A stretch of DNA of 64,000 nt from Lachancea thermotolerans CBS 6340 (taxonomy: Eukaryota > Ascomycota > Saccharomycetes > Saccharomycetales > Saccharomycetaceae). Of this stretch, positions 38,924 through 49,959 are shown piece by piece (position 1 is the first letter of the stretch; each line of letters starts with the position of its first letter). The notes beneath the pieces are model-generated. The model saw only the letters and a program-made list of their open reading frames with translations, searched no databases and had not been told where the DNA came from. The translations under genes and the position numbers were made by a program. The stretch lies in contig NC_013083.1 in the NCBI RefSeq assembly GCF_000142805.1, positions 1,302,001 through 1,366,000 of the forward strand. Reading direction: 5' to 3'.

Positions 38924-41206
38924 ATGGACGCCGAGTCCGCGCTCGTAGATACCTTGAGGCACGTGGCGACCCCCGCGCGGGGCAAGACGCGCGGTGATGG
39001 CGCGGTCGAAAAGATCAACATATACGATCTGGTCACGTGGACGCGGCGGCGCGAGCCGTCGCCCGAGGCTGCCGAGTCCCCAGCGCCGGCAGCGCCCGCG
39101 AGCCCCGCGGGCCCCGCTCGCTTCTGCGCGCCGCCCGCCAGCGCGGCCCCAACCAGTGTCGCAAGTTCTTCCTCCGCGCACAGCGCCTCCACTGCCACAG
39201 CGGGCGAGAGCCCGGCGCTTCCGCCGCCGGCTGCGCCTGTGCCCTCCACGCTCGCGTCTGCACTAGCGCCGCTGGCGTCGGTTGCGGCCTTGGTGACGCC
39301 CGCGTCACCTGCCCCTGCGGCTTCCTTGGCAACTCTGCGGCCCTCGCTCAAGGCGAGGCCTTCGCACGGCCACACGTTCTCCGGGGCCTCGGGCTCCAGC
39401 GGCTCCTTGAAAAACGTGCGGTTCGCACACCAGCTCACCACCGTTAAGCGCTTTGACACGCGCTCCGAGCCCATGTCAATCTCGACCGAAAACTCGCCTC
39501 GGCCCTCACCACGACTTGCGCCCTTCAAGACATTCAGCCTGGGCGCGGGTGACGACGAAGAAGACTGTGAAGAAAGCGGAAGTGACGATGACCAGTTCTG
39601 GTTTGGCACTGCGCTATCCCGCACCAAGCTCCCTCTCGACGACATTCAGAAAGGCCCCAAAGTTGGTACCGCTGCGCTCAATCTGTTCGATTCGGCGCTT
39701 TACAGCGAGAGTGACTGTGACAGCATCAGCGATTGCGAGATCGATCTGTCGTACTCAGAGCCTAGTGGTGTTCCCGCGTTGAAGCGGACAGCAGCGCTTC
39801 CCGCAGCGATCGGGAAGGGAACCACAACCAGTGAAAGTCAAGCTGCCGTTTCATCTTTGTCATTCGGCAGAGGAGGCGCGCCTGCGCCTTCGCAACCCCG
39901 CTTCGCGGTCACCAGATGGCACCTCGCGTCCTCTGATATAGAACCACTGGTAACACGCAGGGCCATCGATCTTCAGTCCCACATTCTTGCACATTTGCAA
40001 GGCCACAACATCAAATTAAATCGCATTTCTGCCTGCTTGGATACCAAGAAGATACAGGGCCTCATTTACGTCACTAATTTGAATTTCGAAAAGGCCTTGG
40101 AGATCAAGTTTACCTTCAATAATTGGAAAGACATTCACTACGTCTCGGCTTACCATCACCGTAGTGTCACCGACGCTATAGACGAATTCAAATTCACCAT
40201 TCACCTATCTGGTCTGTCTTTTTTCATGCAGTCCAAAAAGCTGTTGTTTTGCGACCCTAACATGTACGAAACCTGCTGCCCTCTGTCCATGGAGCTGTGC
40301 TGCAGGTACGACGTGAACGGGGAGACCTACTACGACAACAACAGCTATAACAACTATCATGTCAACTTGCAAGCTTTTACGAAACCTATCGTGCGGAGGG
40401 ACTCTTGCAGCGTTCCCAACTTGCCAAGCCTTGAGTCCGAACTGCTTCCTCGTCAAACCTCAAGCTCCTGTACGTTGACCTCGGAAAACGCCCAGAAAGA
40501 ATCACGCGCTCCGCAGACTAAGTCTTTTGGCAACGACTTTTTAGTGACAACCACCATGTCCCACAAAAAGCCCAAGCCCTCGAAGACCACCTCTGGACGT
40601 CAGTTTTCCGATGACACAGACTACTTCAACACCTCGCCCCTCAAACACCTTTTCCATAACGACACAACGCTAGTGAAGCCTTCAAGGATAAACGAGGTCA
40701 CTTTCGATGCTACACCAACCTCACCAATGCATTTTCTTTTTGGTGAGGACTTGTCTGACAAGCACTACACGCACAGCTCGCCGCCGACCACCTTACTCAG
40801 GTCTCCAGATCGCAAGGACGCAGCTCAAGCCTCTGGCACTCCTATGGGTTACTCGCGCTTGGATGCTACCCCCGATTCGACCTCGTCCTCTGTAGATACT
40901 AGCTCTTCATCATCGATCGCTAGTCAAAAGCCTCGCTCATTGCAAGAGTTTGCGCCCTCGGGGATGGAAAAAAACTTATATTTGGCAGCTACTGAACCAC
41001 AACACGAGCAAAAGCCGATCCCAGATTCCTCGTCCTCATCTGTGGATTACGACACTTTGAGGAAAACATATTGTTTCTATAACAGCAAGGAGTGCTCTGA
41101 TGCACCTATCGATCCCAAGCCTTCGTTTTGGACTCGTCATGCCTCTTCCCCTCGCAACTCACCGCCAGTAGGGTCTCCGAAAGTTGAAGATAGGTGGATG
41201 CTCTGA
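38924..41206 (+). CDS. GAC1: PP1 regulatory subunit for glycogen synthase (Gac1/Pig1)
   Basis: Encodes 760 residues (Gac1 793, Pig1 648 in S. cerevisiae), a targeting subunit that brings the Glc7 phosphatase to glycogen synthase. The RVxF-type PP1-docking motif is KNVRFAH with Val165-Arg166-Phe167. The carbohydrate-binding CBM21 domain covers roughly 335-470 (IQGLIYVTNLNFEKALEIKFTFNNWKDI and WN-like YYDNNSYNNYHVNL). Residues ~45-140 are a very Ala/Pro/Ser-rich, GC-rich tract; the C-terminal half is Ser-rich and disordered. The start at 38924 is preferred to an in-frame ATG at 38891. Single counterpart of PIG1 (YLR273C) and GAC1 (YOR178C), so either symbol would apply. Confidence 0.93.
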   Translation: MDAESALVDTLRHVATPARGKTRGDGAVEKINIYDLVTWTRRREPSPEAAESPAPAAPASPAGPARFCAPPASAAPTSVASSSSAHSASTATAGESPALPPPAAPVPSTLASALAPLASVAALVTPASPAPAASLATLRPSLKARPSHGHTFSGASGSSGSLKNVRFAHQLTTVKRFDTRSEPMSISTENSPRPSPRLAPFKTFSLGAGDDEEDCEESGSDDDQFWFGTALSRTKLPLDDIQKGPKVGTAALNLFDSALYSESDCDSISDCEIDLSYSEPSGVPALKRTAALPAAIGKGTTTSESQAAVSSLSFGRGGAPAPSQPRFAVTRWHLASSDIEPLVTRRAIDLQSHILAHLQGHNIKLNRISACLDTKKIQGLIYVTNLNFEKALEIKFTFNNWKDIHYVSAYHHRSVTDAIDEFKFTIHLSGLSFFMQSKKLLFCDPNMYETCCPLSMELCCRYDVNGETYYDNNSYNNYHVNLQAFTKPIVRRDSCSVPNLPSLESELLPRQTSSSCTLTSENAQKESRAPQTKSFGNDFLVTTTMSHKKPKPSKTTSGRQFSDDTDYFNTSPLKHLFHNDTTLVKPSRINEVTFDATPTSPMHFLFGEDLSDKHYTHSSPPTTLLRSPDRKDAAQASGTPMGYSRLDATPDSTSSSVDTSSSSSIASQKPRSLQEFAPSGMEKNLYLAATEPQHEQKPIPDSSSSSVDYDTLRKTYCFYNSKECSDAPIDPKPSFWTRHASSPRNSPPVGSPKVEDRWML

Positions 41207-41753
41207 TTGTATTGATGTCTTCTTTTCACTACTGGGCTTTGAACAGTCCCTAGACTTTGAATGGCGACAATGTTTGTCTTAATACTATCAGAATCCTCTT
41301 AACTCGTTAGTATGAGGGTCATTTTGGATTTACTGGCCGTTGGTTCACAACGAAGATAATAGTTTTGGTCAAAGTTGGCGCTGTTGGATCGCAACGCAAG
41401 GATAATTTTTTGTTTCATGTTCCTCCTTGATTTTCTTTCAAGTACCTTACTTAATATTGAATTCCTTAGAGCTGGCTCTTAAGGTTTAGGAGTATTTGTT
41501 CAGGCCTAGTTTCTCCATCGCTTATAATATATGTATAATAGGGCTTTAAAAGTTAAGCCACAATGATATACATTTCCCCGCAATATAGCTCTGTTTTAAA
41601 AAGCCTTGGCATGGACAGCTGCCATTATCTTGTTCACGTGCTCGACTGTGTGCGTCTGGCATTTAGCGGCAATCTTCTCTTCCCTTTGTCGTCATAATTA
41701 TATTTCATGACACATACTCGATACTGAATTGAACAACCGACCCATCTTCAAGA
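41207..41753. other. Intergenic GAC1-MPC54
   Basis: AT-rich 547-base interval. It holds two related 22-24-base direct repeats (41339-41360, 41383-41406), each able to form a GTTG/CAAC mini-hairpin, within the probable 3' UTR of GAC1. No other feature is seen. Confidence 0.4.
41339..41406 (+). repeat. Degenerate direct repeat with mini-hairpins
   Basis: GTTGGTTCACAACGAAGATAAT at 41339-41360 and a diverged copy at 41383-41406 (GTTGGATCGCAACG then CAAGGATAAT). Both contain GTTG-N5-CAAC. Their common spacing and sequence suggest an old duplication or an RNA-binding element. Confidence 0.4.
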
Positions 41754-43502
41754 ATGAATAGCAGAAGCAAGTGCGGGCCTCGTTTTGCGACTATGGAAAT
41801 GGAGGCTGATTTTTCAAGCCAGTTCATTCTTGAAGGGAGTGGTCACCCAAATTCCAACTCTCTCCCTAATGCGCTTTTGCGTAAGGACCTCTCCTTGAAG
41901 CAGTGGGAAGATACTAACGAAACTGAGATGGATTTCGACTTATATAGCATTGACCGGGACAATGACCTGAGGCCAGAAACGTACGTGTCAGATGTCTATG
42001 AGGTCAGGAATACGAACCCCATCGTCGAAGAGTTTGTGACAGAACAGATGAGAGTCAAGGGTAGACCTTCAAGTCTGCTGAGGTTCGGATGTAACCAAAC
42101 AAAGCTTTTTGACATGCACGCTTCTATAGGAAACTCTCATATCAGGAAACCTTCGGGAGCGATCAAACCTGAGTCGATCCTGATCGTGAAAGACCAAGAA
42201 CCGCGATATCTTGAAGAAGATTCACATTCAGACTGGGACCAAGATATACCTATAGATAACCCTGTTGTCTTGGAAGGGTTTTTGCGATGCTGGGAAGCGT
42301 GCGGTATTCCCGACTTTGAGTTTGATGCGGAAGATATGATCATGACAGTACAGAAATTGAGTTACGGCATTCTCCAAGCACTTGCCAACCAGGGAACCGT
42401 AAACAGGCTGGTAAAGGCACAACAGTTCAGCGAGATCACTGAAGACTTCGAAGAGTGTTGGATTGATCTCCTAGAGGCGTTAGAATTGGAAGATACAGTC
42501 AAGTGTATGGAAGCAGACTTAGCCCACCAAACTTCAATCACCGCAGAGAAGGAGAAGCGCATCCAAAGTTTGGAGAACCAAGTCAGAGGATTAGAAAGAC
42601 AGCTTGAAACCCAAGTGGAGCTAAAACAAGAGAACAAAGATTTGAGGGCAGCTGTAGAGCATAATACCAAGATGTTCCAGGAGCTAAATGAAAAGTACAG
42701 AGACGTTTCTTTGAAACTAAACGTAGTGCAAATGAACAATGACGAAGTATCTATTAAACACGATGTGCTGATGAATGAAAATGCAGAGCTCAGACATGAG
42801 ATCAGAACTTGTAGGGGAACAGTGAAAGATCGCGAGAGCCAGATTAAGCAGCTAGAAAGAACAATGTCGAATGACAGCCGCGAAGCAAAAAAGGAATTGG
42901 AGACTAGCAAGACCCAGTGTAACCAAATGGCCTTTGAATACAAAAACGCGGAAATGAATTGGAAACATAGACAGTCTATGCTCTTAAGTGATCTAGAAGA
43001 AAAGTCTGCATTGGCAGAAGCTTTTAATCAAGAGCTGGAAAGAGCAAAGAATGAAATAGAAGGCTTCAAAAACCAAAACATTGTGTCCGAAGCTAGTTTA
43101 AATGCTGCAAAAGAATACATTGAAGAGTTGGAGCTTCAAAATAAGGAGCTTAACCAGAGAATTTCGAAACTTTGCTTGCAAGTTGAGGGCTTGGTAGAGT
43201 TCAAAAACAAGGCTAAAGCCAAGGTAGCGTTGTTAAAAGATGCAAAGAGGGAATCTAAACAACAAAACAAGAAAAATGCACGACTTATTGCTGCATTAGA
43301 ATCAAGGGTCGAAGAGCTTGCCACACTTTCTGAGGTCAAAGAGAATGACAACAAACAGCTTTTTCAAGAGCTACAACAATACAAAAAATCACTGCATGGG
43401 GCGAAAGTCCAAACTCCATCTGTGCTTTCACCCCTTAAACACAAGAACGCGCATAATCGCAGATCATTACAACTCTCAGATAGGAGAATTGGTGCCTTTT
43501 GA
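41754..43502 (+). CDS. MPC54: Meiotic spindle pole plaque component Mpc54
   Basis: Encodes 582 residues. The assignment rests on position (next to GAC1, as YOR177C is to YOR178C) plus architecture: S. cerevisiae Mpc54 is a 464-residue coiled-coil protein of the meiotic outer plaque of the spindle pole body, where prospore membranes begin. Here residues ~1-230 are non-coiled and acidic (DFDLYSIDRDNDL, WDQDIPIDNPVVLEGFLRCWEACGIPDFEF), and ~240-555 are a long, almost unbroken coiled coil (EKEKRIQSLENQVRGLERQLE, and later heptads). The tail is basic with a SPLK motif typical of kinase targets. It is longer than the S. cerevisiae protein, mainly at the N terminus. Confidence 0.75.
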   Translation: MNSRSKCGPRFATMEMEADFSSQFILEGSGHPNSNSLPNALLRKDLSLKQWEDTNETEMDFDLYSIDRDNDLRPETYVSDVYEVRNTNPIVEEFVTEQMRVKGRPSSLLRFGCNQTKLFDMHASIGNSHIRKPSGAIKPESILIVKDQEPRYLEEDSHSDWDQDIPIDNPVVLEGFLRCWEACGIPDFEFDAEDMIMTVQKLSYGILQALANQGTVNRLVKAQQFSEITEDFEECWIDLLEALELEDTVKCMEADLAHQTSITAEKEKRIQSLENQVRGLERQLETQVELKQENKDLRAAVEHNTKMFQELNEKYRDVSLKLNVVQMNNDEVSIKHDVLMNENAELRHEIRTCRGTVKDRESQIKQLERTMSNDSREAKKELETSKTQCNQMAFEYKNAEMNWKHRQSMLLSDLEEKSALAEAFNQELERAKNEIEGFKNQNIVSEASLNAAKEYIEELELQNKELNQRISKLCLQVEGLVEFKNKAKAKVALLKDAKRESKQQNKKNARLIAALESRVEELATLSEVKENDNKQLFQELQQYKKSLHGAKVQTPSVLSPLKHKNAHNRRSLQLSDRRIGAF

Positions 43503-44314
43503 GGGCATTTAAACTTTGTGTACCTGATGCCCAGGTATCGACCGAAATTGTGACAATCCACAATTGTCATTTTTCAAAATCTATTAGAAGTCTATAAACA
43601 TTAAATCAATTAGGTGGATATAAGGTGAAGATATGCAAACCGAATAGTGTATAACAATTTATCTCAAAGGACAGAATCGCGGTACAATTACTGTGCCTTT
43701 TCTTAAAGATACCTCGAAAATTTCGGTAAGAAGCTCATCACTTAACATCCTGTACCAAACGCTCTAGAACGCTCTCGATTATTGCTCCTTACGGGAATCC
43801 TTTTGATCGATTGAAAGAGGTAAAAAAAATGCGCCAAGGCGAGTTTGTATTCAATTGCATTGTAAATCAGTCTAGCTTTGAAATTCCATTCATCTCACCC
43901 AACTTCAAAGCGAGACCTTTATAAAACTGCTCGCGCTTTTAATTCAAGCAGTATTACAGAACGCCCAAACAACACAGACGCATTCTACTGGAATTTCAAG
44001 TTTTCAGACGTTTTCGTTCCTTGCTAGCCATCAAATACAGAAGAACGCGATTTTGGGGCTGCTGTGCAGATACTGAGTTATTACATAAGAATTAAGCCAA
44101 TGACACAGTAGAAGTTAAGGCACCTTACCTTTATTTACTCCCCCCTTCTTTTTAGCTAATAATCAACTAAATAAGGAATATGCTTTGTGTGATATACCTT
44201 CATTCCTGCCGCTGCTTTTAGTAGTAGCGTCAGATAGGAATGGTTAGATAATCACACCCGATGATCTGTCTAAAAGGACTTAGCTTATCCCACCATGAAG
44301 TCTGTCAACAAGTT
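43503..44314. other. Intergenic MPC54 to tRNA-Val, AT-rich
   Basis: An AT-rich 812-base interval with no coding potential. A promoter-like block is present, with TATAAAA at 43920-43926 followed by an A-rich leader-like sequence, but no open frame follows it. I searched for LTR-type ends next to the tRNA gene and found none I could support. Confidence 0.35.
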
Positions 44315-44388
44315 GGTTTCGTGGTCTAGTCGGTTATGGCATCTGCTTAACACGCAGAACGTCCCCAGTTCGATCCTGGGCGAAATCA
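44315..44388 (+). tRNA. tV(AAC): tRNA-Val (anticodon AAC)
   Basis: A 74-base intronless gene that folds as a standard tRNA: acceptor arms GGTTTCG (44315-44321) and CGAAATC (44381-44387) with discriminator A at 44388, anticodon stem TCTGC/GCAGA with loop TTAACAC and anticodon AAC at 44349-44351, and T loop TTCGATC. It is essentially identical to S. cerevisiae tRNA-Val(AAC). Box A (TGGTCTAGTCGG region) and box B (GTTCGATCC) are intact. An oligo-T terminator follows directly. Confidence 0.98.
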
Positions 44389-44389
44389 A

Positions 44390-44395
44390 TTTTTT
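44390..44395 (+). terminator. RNA polymerase III terminator of tRNA-Val
   Basis: Six thymidines two bases after the mature tRNA end, backed up by a further T run starting at 44398. Confidence 0.85.
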
Positions 44396-44599
44396 AGTTT
44401 TTTTTGGCAGTTTGACAGTTAAAAAATTCGGCTCATCTTAGATCAAAATATTGTATTTACAAAATTCAGGTCATTATTCAGTCTGCGATCAAAATAAAGA
44501 CCCATACTCCATTAACCACAAAGCAGTGGATAGCTAGGCTTTTCGTCGCTAACTCGGTATCCGCCATTTACTGCCGAAAGCGCAAATTTTGACCGAAGC

Positions 44600-47500
44600 A
44601 TGCCAGATTTTAGCCTGTCTGAGCAACTCACAAAGTTTCAAACGAGCGACAAATATGGGTACCCAGCGGTTGAGAACCCTTCCAGTGAGTTGAACACTGT
44701 CACAGATGCTCTTGCAGTTTCACCCGAGCTGATTGACGATAACGAAGAAACATTAGAGAGCTTGATGGATCTTGCTCACGGTTTCTCTCAGCTCCAGCCA
44801 CAATTCCAGACACAGCTTACTTATCTAGTGAGCTCTTCTTTTGGAAACTTAGCACAAGCAATAGACGGCAGTTTTTCTGGTGGCTCAACTAACGCAGAGT
44901 TAATGGCCATGGTGCCGCAATGGAAGCGCCAACTGGAAGAGTACGGATATATCACTCATGTTTTACTGCACTTCCTTCAGAATGATATTGCAGCAGCAGC
45001 TTCTCAAAACACCATGGCTAAAGCTGGCGCTAGAACTAATACAGCTTCTAGCGCGAGTTCAACTTCGTTTAAGAGAACCAGCAACCAAATAGAGATCATC
45101 TTGAGCTGCGTCCTAAAAGTGTTCAATCTCAATATTTCAAGGATGTTTCCTACAACCCCAGAGAGAGATCTATTCATAGGCCTTTTCACGAGGCCGCTTT
45201 ACGTGTTAATAGAAACAGAACAAGTTCTGAAGATGCCCGCTATAAAACTCTTTATCATCAAAATTATTGGGACAGCTGTTAAAAATCATGGACAAAGTTC
45301 AAGCACACAAAATGCGATACTGACATCTCTAACATACTTTGTTCATCTCAATAATTTCAGCGCGGAGCTTTTACAGGCTATCAATGATGACTTCGATTTC
45401 CCGCAGCTTACAGAAGACATCTTGAGAGATATCAGCAACAAAGAATTTAATTCAAAGGATGTTAAAGGCCCGAAGTCGATTGCAACTTTTCTTGTCAAGC
45501 TATCTGAACTAATACCACGCATCGTTTTGCGACAGATGACACTTATTGTTAAGCTGCTCAACAACAGTTCCTTTACATTGCGATGTGCAGTTGTAGAGGC
45601 TTGTGGCAACATAGTTATAGAGATCTCTTCCAAACGGGAAGACCTTGAACTATGCAAGCAGTCTGTGGATGTGCTACTGGAGCTACTGGAAGAAAGGTTT
45701 GCGGATTCTAATCCTTATGTGAGAACCAAAGCTATTCAAGCCTGTTTGAAAATATGCGACCTTCCCATTAAATTCAAGAAGCACAGGTCAAACCTTGTGA
45801 GTTTAGCAGTGCGCTCTCTTCAGGACCGGTCATCTTTGGTACGAAGGAATTCTGTAAAATTACTGACTAGGCTTTTGTTGACCCACCAATTTGATGCCCT
45901 GCATGGTACGCAACTTGACCTCTCTGAATGGGAGACCCGCCTGAAAGAAGCTGAAGAGCTCCTTGCCAGAACTGTAGAAGAATCTCAAAGTGATAGCGGT
46001 AACGCTCTCGATAATATAATTGAAAAAAGTGTCCGGGAGGGTGATGAAGACTCCTCCGAAGAAAGCGATGAAGATCAAGTTTCAAGGCTAGAGCGAGAGG
46101 CTGAGGACGTGCCGACAACAAACTCAAACGCAATTTTCAAGATGAAATTAACTATTCAGTACTACAAGGACGCGGTCTCATTCATCAAAAGTATCCACGA
46201 GGGTATTGAAAGGTCTTGTCAGTTGCTTTTCTCAAGAAACAGAAACGAAGTTCTTGAAGTTATGGATTTCTTCGTCTTGACTGACGCTTTCAACGTAAAA
46301 TTGAGCAAGTTAGGTGTGCGAAAAATGCTTCATCTTGTTTGGATGAAAGGTTCTAACGACGAAGGAACCAGTATAGTCGCGCACTTGATTTCGTGCTATA
46401 ATCAACTGTTCCTCACACCACCCGAAGGATTCAACTTCCGCGAAAAAGCTGCGTATATTGCCAAGAATTTGATACGCCTCACCGAAAATACTTCAGCGGC
46501 TGACCTCGCTTCCCTGGAAAGGCTTTTAGGTCTGATTTACGAGGCAAATTTTATAGATCAAGACGCAATCAATGTCCTATGGGCAATATACAGCAGTTGC
46601 TCTGGAGAGAAGGATGCGTTTGACGAGAAACAGGTCCACGGTTCTATTATCGTGTTAGGAATGCTCTCGCTGGCTGACCATCAGATAGCTCTAAAAGGTC
46701 TAGATGCCCTTTTGAAAGTTGGTCTTGGTGAACCTGGTAAAAAGGATTTGATACTTTTGAAGTACACTTGTGTTGCGATTCAACGAATGGTTCCAAGAAG
46801 CGAAAAATCAGTTCCAGCAGGGATTCCAAGAGAATCTGAAGCAGTGTTAAAATTACATGCCAGGATTACAGAGTTCGTGGATACCTCGGACTACTATCCA
46901 GCATGCGAAGAAGCAATAAAAGCTATTTTTGCCATATCTTCATCACCAGATTTGGTGGGCACAGAAATTATACGGGAAAAAACTATGATGACATTTGGCC
47001 GCAAAGAAGACGAGAGCCATGCCAATAATGTTGCCTCAAGAACTGGTTCTTTGTCGCAACTTTTATTTATTGTGGGACAGGTCGCGATAAATGCCATTGT
47101 GTACTTAGAGAAATGCGAAACTGAATTTAAAAGACGGAAAATTGATGCGGAGGCTCACAAACACAGAGGTGCATCTGACCAACCTGGCACAGAAGCTGCC
47201 GAGGAACACCAACAAGAGTTGGAGATGATCGGGGGGACAAACGAAGATGACTTCTCCGATGCCATAGCATTCATAAAGGAAAATGAGTTACTTTTCGGAG
47301 AAAAGTCACTATTAGCCAAGTTTGGACCCCTTGTTGAGGAAATAGTTTCAAATAACACGAAGTTCGCTGACAAAATGCTTCAGCGAACCGCAGTTTTGTG
47401 CCTCGAGAAATTCATGTGTGTCTCGTCAAAATACTGCGAAAACAATCTTCCCTTGCTTATTACTATTATGGAGAAATCACCAGATCCCATCATCCGTTCG

Positions 47501-48046
47501 AATGCCATCTTGGGTCTTGGCGATATGGCTGTGTGTTTTAACAATTTGGTGGACGAGAACACTGACTTCTTGTATCGCCGCTTGCATGATGGCGACTTGA
47601 TGGTGCAAAAAACATGCCTGATGACAGTGACATTCTTGATTCTTGCCGGCCAAGTCAAAGTCAAAGGGCAACTAGGCCAAATGGCCAAATGTCTCGAGAA
47701 CCCTGATCAGGGGATCAGCGACATGTGCAAACTATTTTTCACCGAACTGGCTACAAAGGACAATGCTATTTACAATGGGTTTATTGATATTTTCAGTAGT
47801 CTTTCTAATGACGAGGACTTGGGACGGACATCGTTCAAACGAATTTTGAAGTTCCTGCTCTCTTTCATTGAAAAGGAGAGGCACCAGAAGCAGCTTAGTG
47901 AGAAGCTGCTGGTGCGTCTACAAAAGTCGGAGACCCAAAAGCAATGGGACGATGTGGCGTTTGTTCTCAATAGTTTGCCGTTCAAGAGCGAGAAAGCAAA
48001 TGCTATGCTCACAGAGGGGTTTAAAATGGTAACAGCCAGGAATTAG
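44600..48046 (+). CDS. YCS4: Condensin subunit Ycs4
   Basis: Encodes 1148 residues (1176 in S. cerevisiae) of Ycs4, the HEAT-repeat subunit D2/CND1 of condensin, which compacts and segregates chromosomes and maintains rDNA. The N-terminal region has the family segment MPDFSLSEQLTKFQTSDKYGY, HEAT repeats run through most of the length (NPYVRTKAIQACLKICDLPIKFKKHR, RSSLVRRNSVKLLTRLL near 375-430), with an acidic loop (EDSSEESDEDQ) near 480. The conserved condensin block DPIIRSNAILGLGDMAVCFNNLVDEN lies near 965-990. Downstream of tRNA-Val; convergent with HEM15 across about 60 bases. Orthologue of YLR272C. Confidence 0.97.
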   Translation: MPDFSLSEQLTKFQTSDKYGYPAVENPSSELNTVTDALAVSPELIDDNEETLESLMDLAHGFSQLQPQFQTQLTYLVSSSFGNLAQAIDGSFSGGSTNAELMAMVPQWKRQLEEYGYITHVLLHFLQNDIAAAASQNTMAKAGARTNTASSASSTSFKRTSNQIEIILSCVLKVFNLNISRMFPTTPERDLFIGLFTRPLYVLIETEQVLKMPAIKLFIIKIIGTAVKNHGQSSSTQNAILTSLTYFVHLNNFSAELLQAINDDFDFPQLTEDILRDISNKEFNSKDVKGPKSIATFLVKLSELIPRIVLRQMTLIVKLLNNSSFTLRCAVVEACGNIVIEISSKREDLELCKQSVDVLLELLEERFADSNPYVRTKAIQACLKICDLPIKFKKHRSNLVSLAVRSLQDRSSLVRRNSVKLLTRLLLTHQFDALHGTQLDLSEWETRLKEAEELLARTVEESQSDSGNALDNIIEKSVREGDEDSSEESDEDQVSRLEREAEDVPTTNSNAIFKMKLTIQYYKDAVSFIKSIHEGIERSCQLLFSRNRNEVLEVMDFFVLTDAFNVKLSKLGVRKMLHLVWMKGSNDEGTSIVAHLISCYNQLFLTPPEGFNFREKAAYIAKNLIRLTENTSAADLASLERLLGLIYEANFIDQDAINVLWAIYSSCSGEKDAFDEKQVHGSIIVLGMLSLADHQIALKGLDALLKVGLGEPGKKDLILLKYTCVAIQRMVPRSEKSVPAGIPRESEAVLKLHARITEFVDTSDYYPACEEAIKAIFAISSSPDLVGTEIIREKTMMTFGRKEDESHANNVASRTGSLSQLLFIVGQVAINAIVYLEKCETEFKRRKIDAEAHKHRGASDQPGTEAAEEHQQELEMIGGTNEDDFSDAIAFIKENELLFGEKSLLAKFGPLVEEIVSNNTKFADKMLQRTAVLCLEKFMCVSSKYCENNLPLLITIMEKSPDPIIRSNAILGLGDMAVCFNNLVDENTDFLYRRLHDGDLMVQKTCLMTVTFLILAGQVKVKGQLGQMAKCLENPDQGISDMCKLFFTELATKDNAIYNGFIDIFSSLSNDEDLGRTSFKRILKFLLSFIEKERHQKQLSEKLLVRLQKSETQKQWDDVAFVLNSLPFKSEKANAMLTEGFKMVTARN

Positions 48047-48108
48047 TAAGTAAGTAGAATATAAATTCGGCCTTCAAGGAGTTATTTGATAGTCTGCGGC
48101 TCCTTTAT

Positions 48109-49959
<1,851 letters not shown>

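Noticed and set aside
43503-44314. Solo LTR near the tRNA gene
   Set aside because: tRNA flanks are favoured LTR sites, but no TG...CA bounded segment with a target duplication could be identified.
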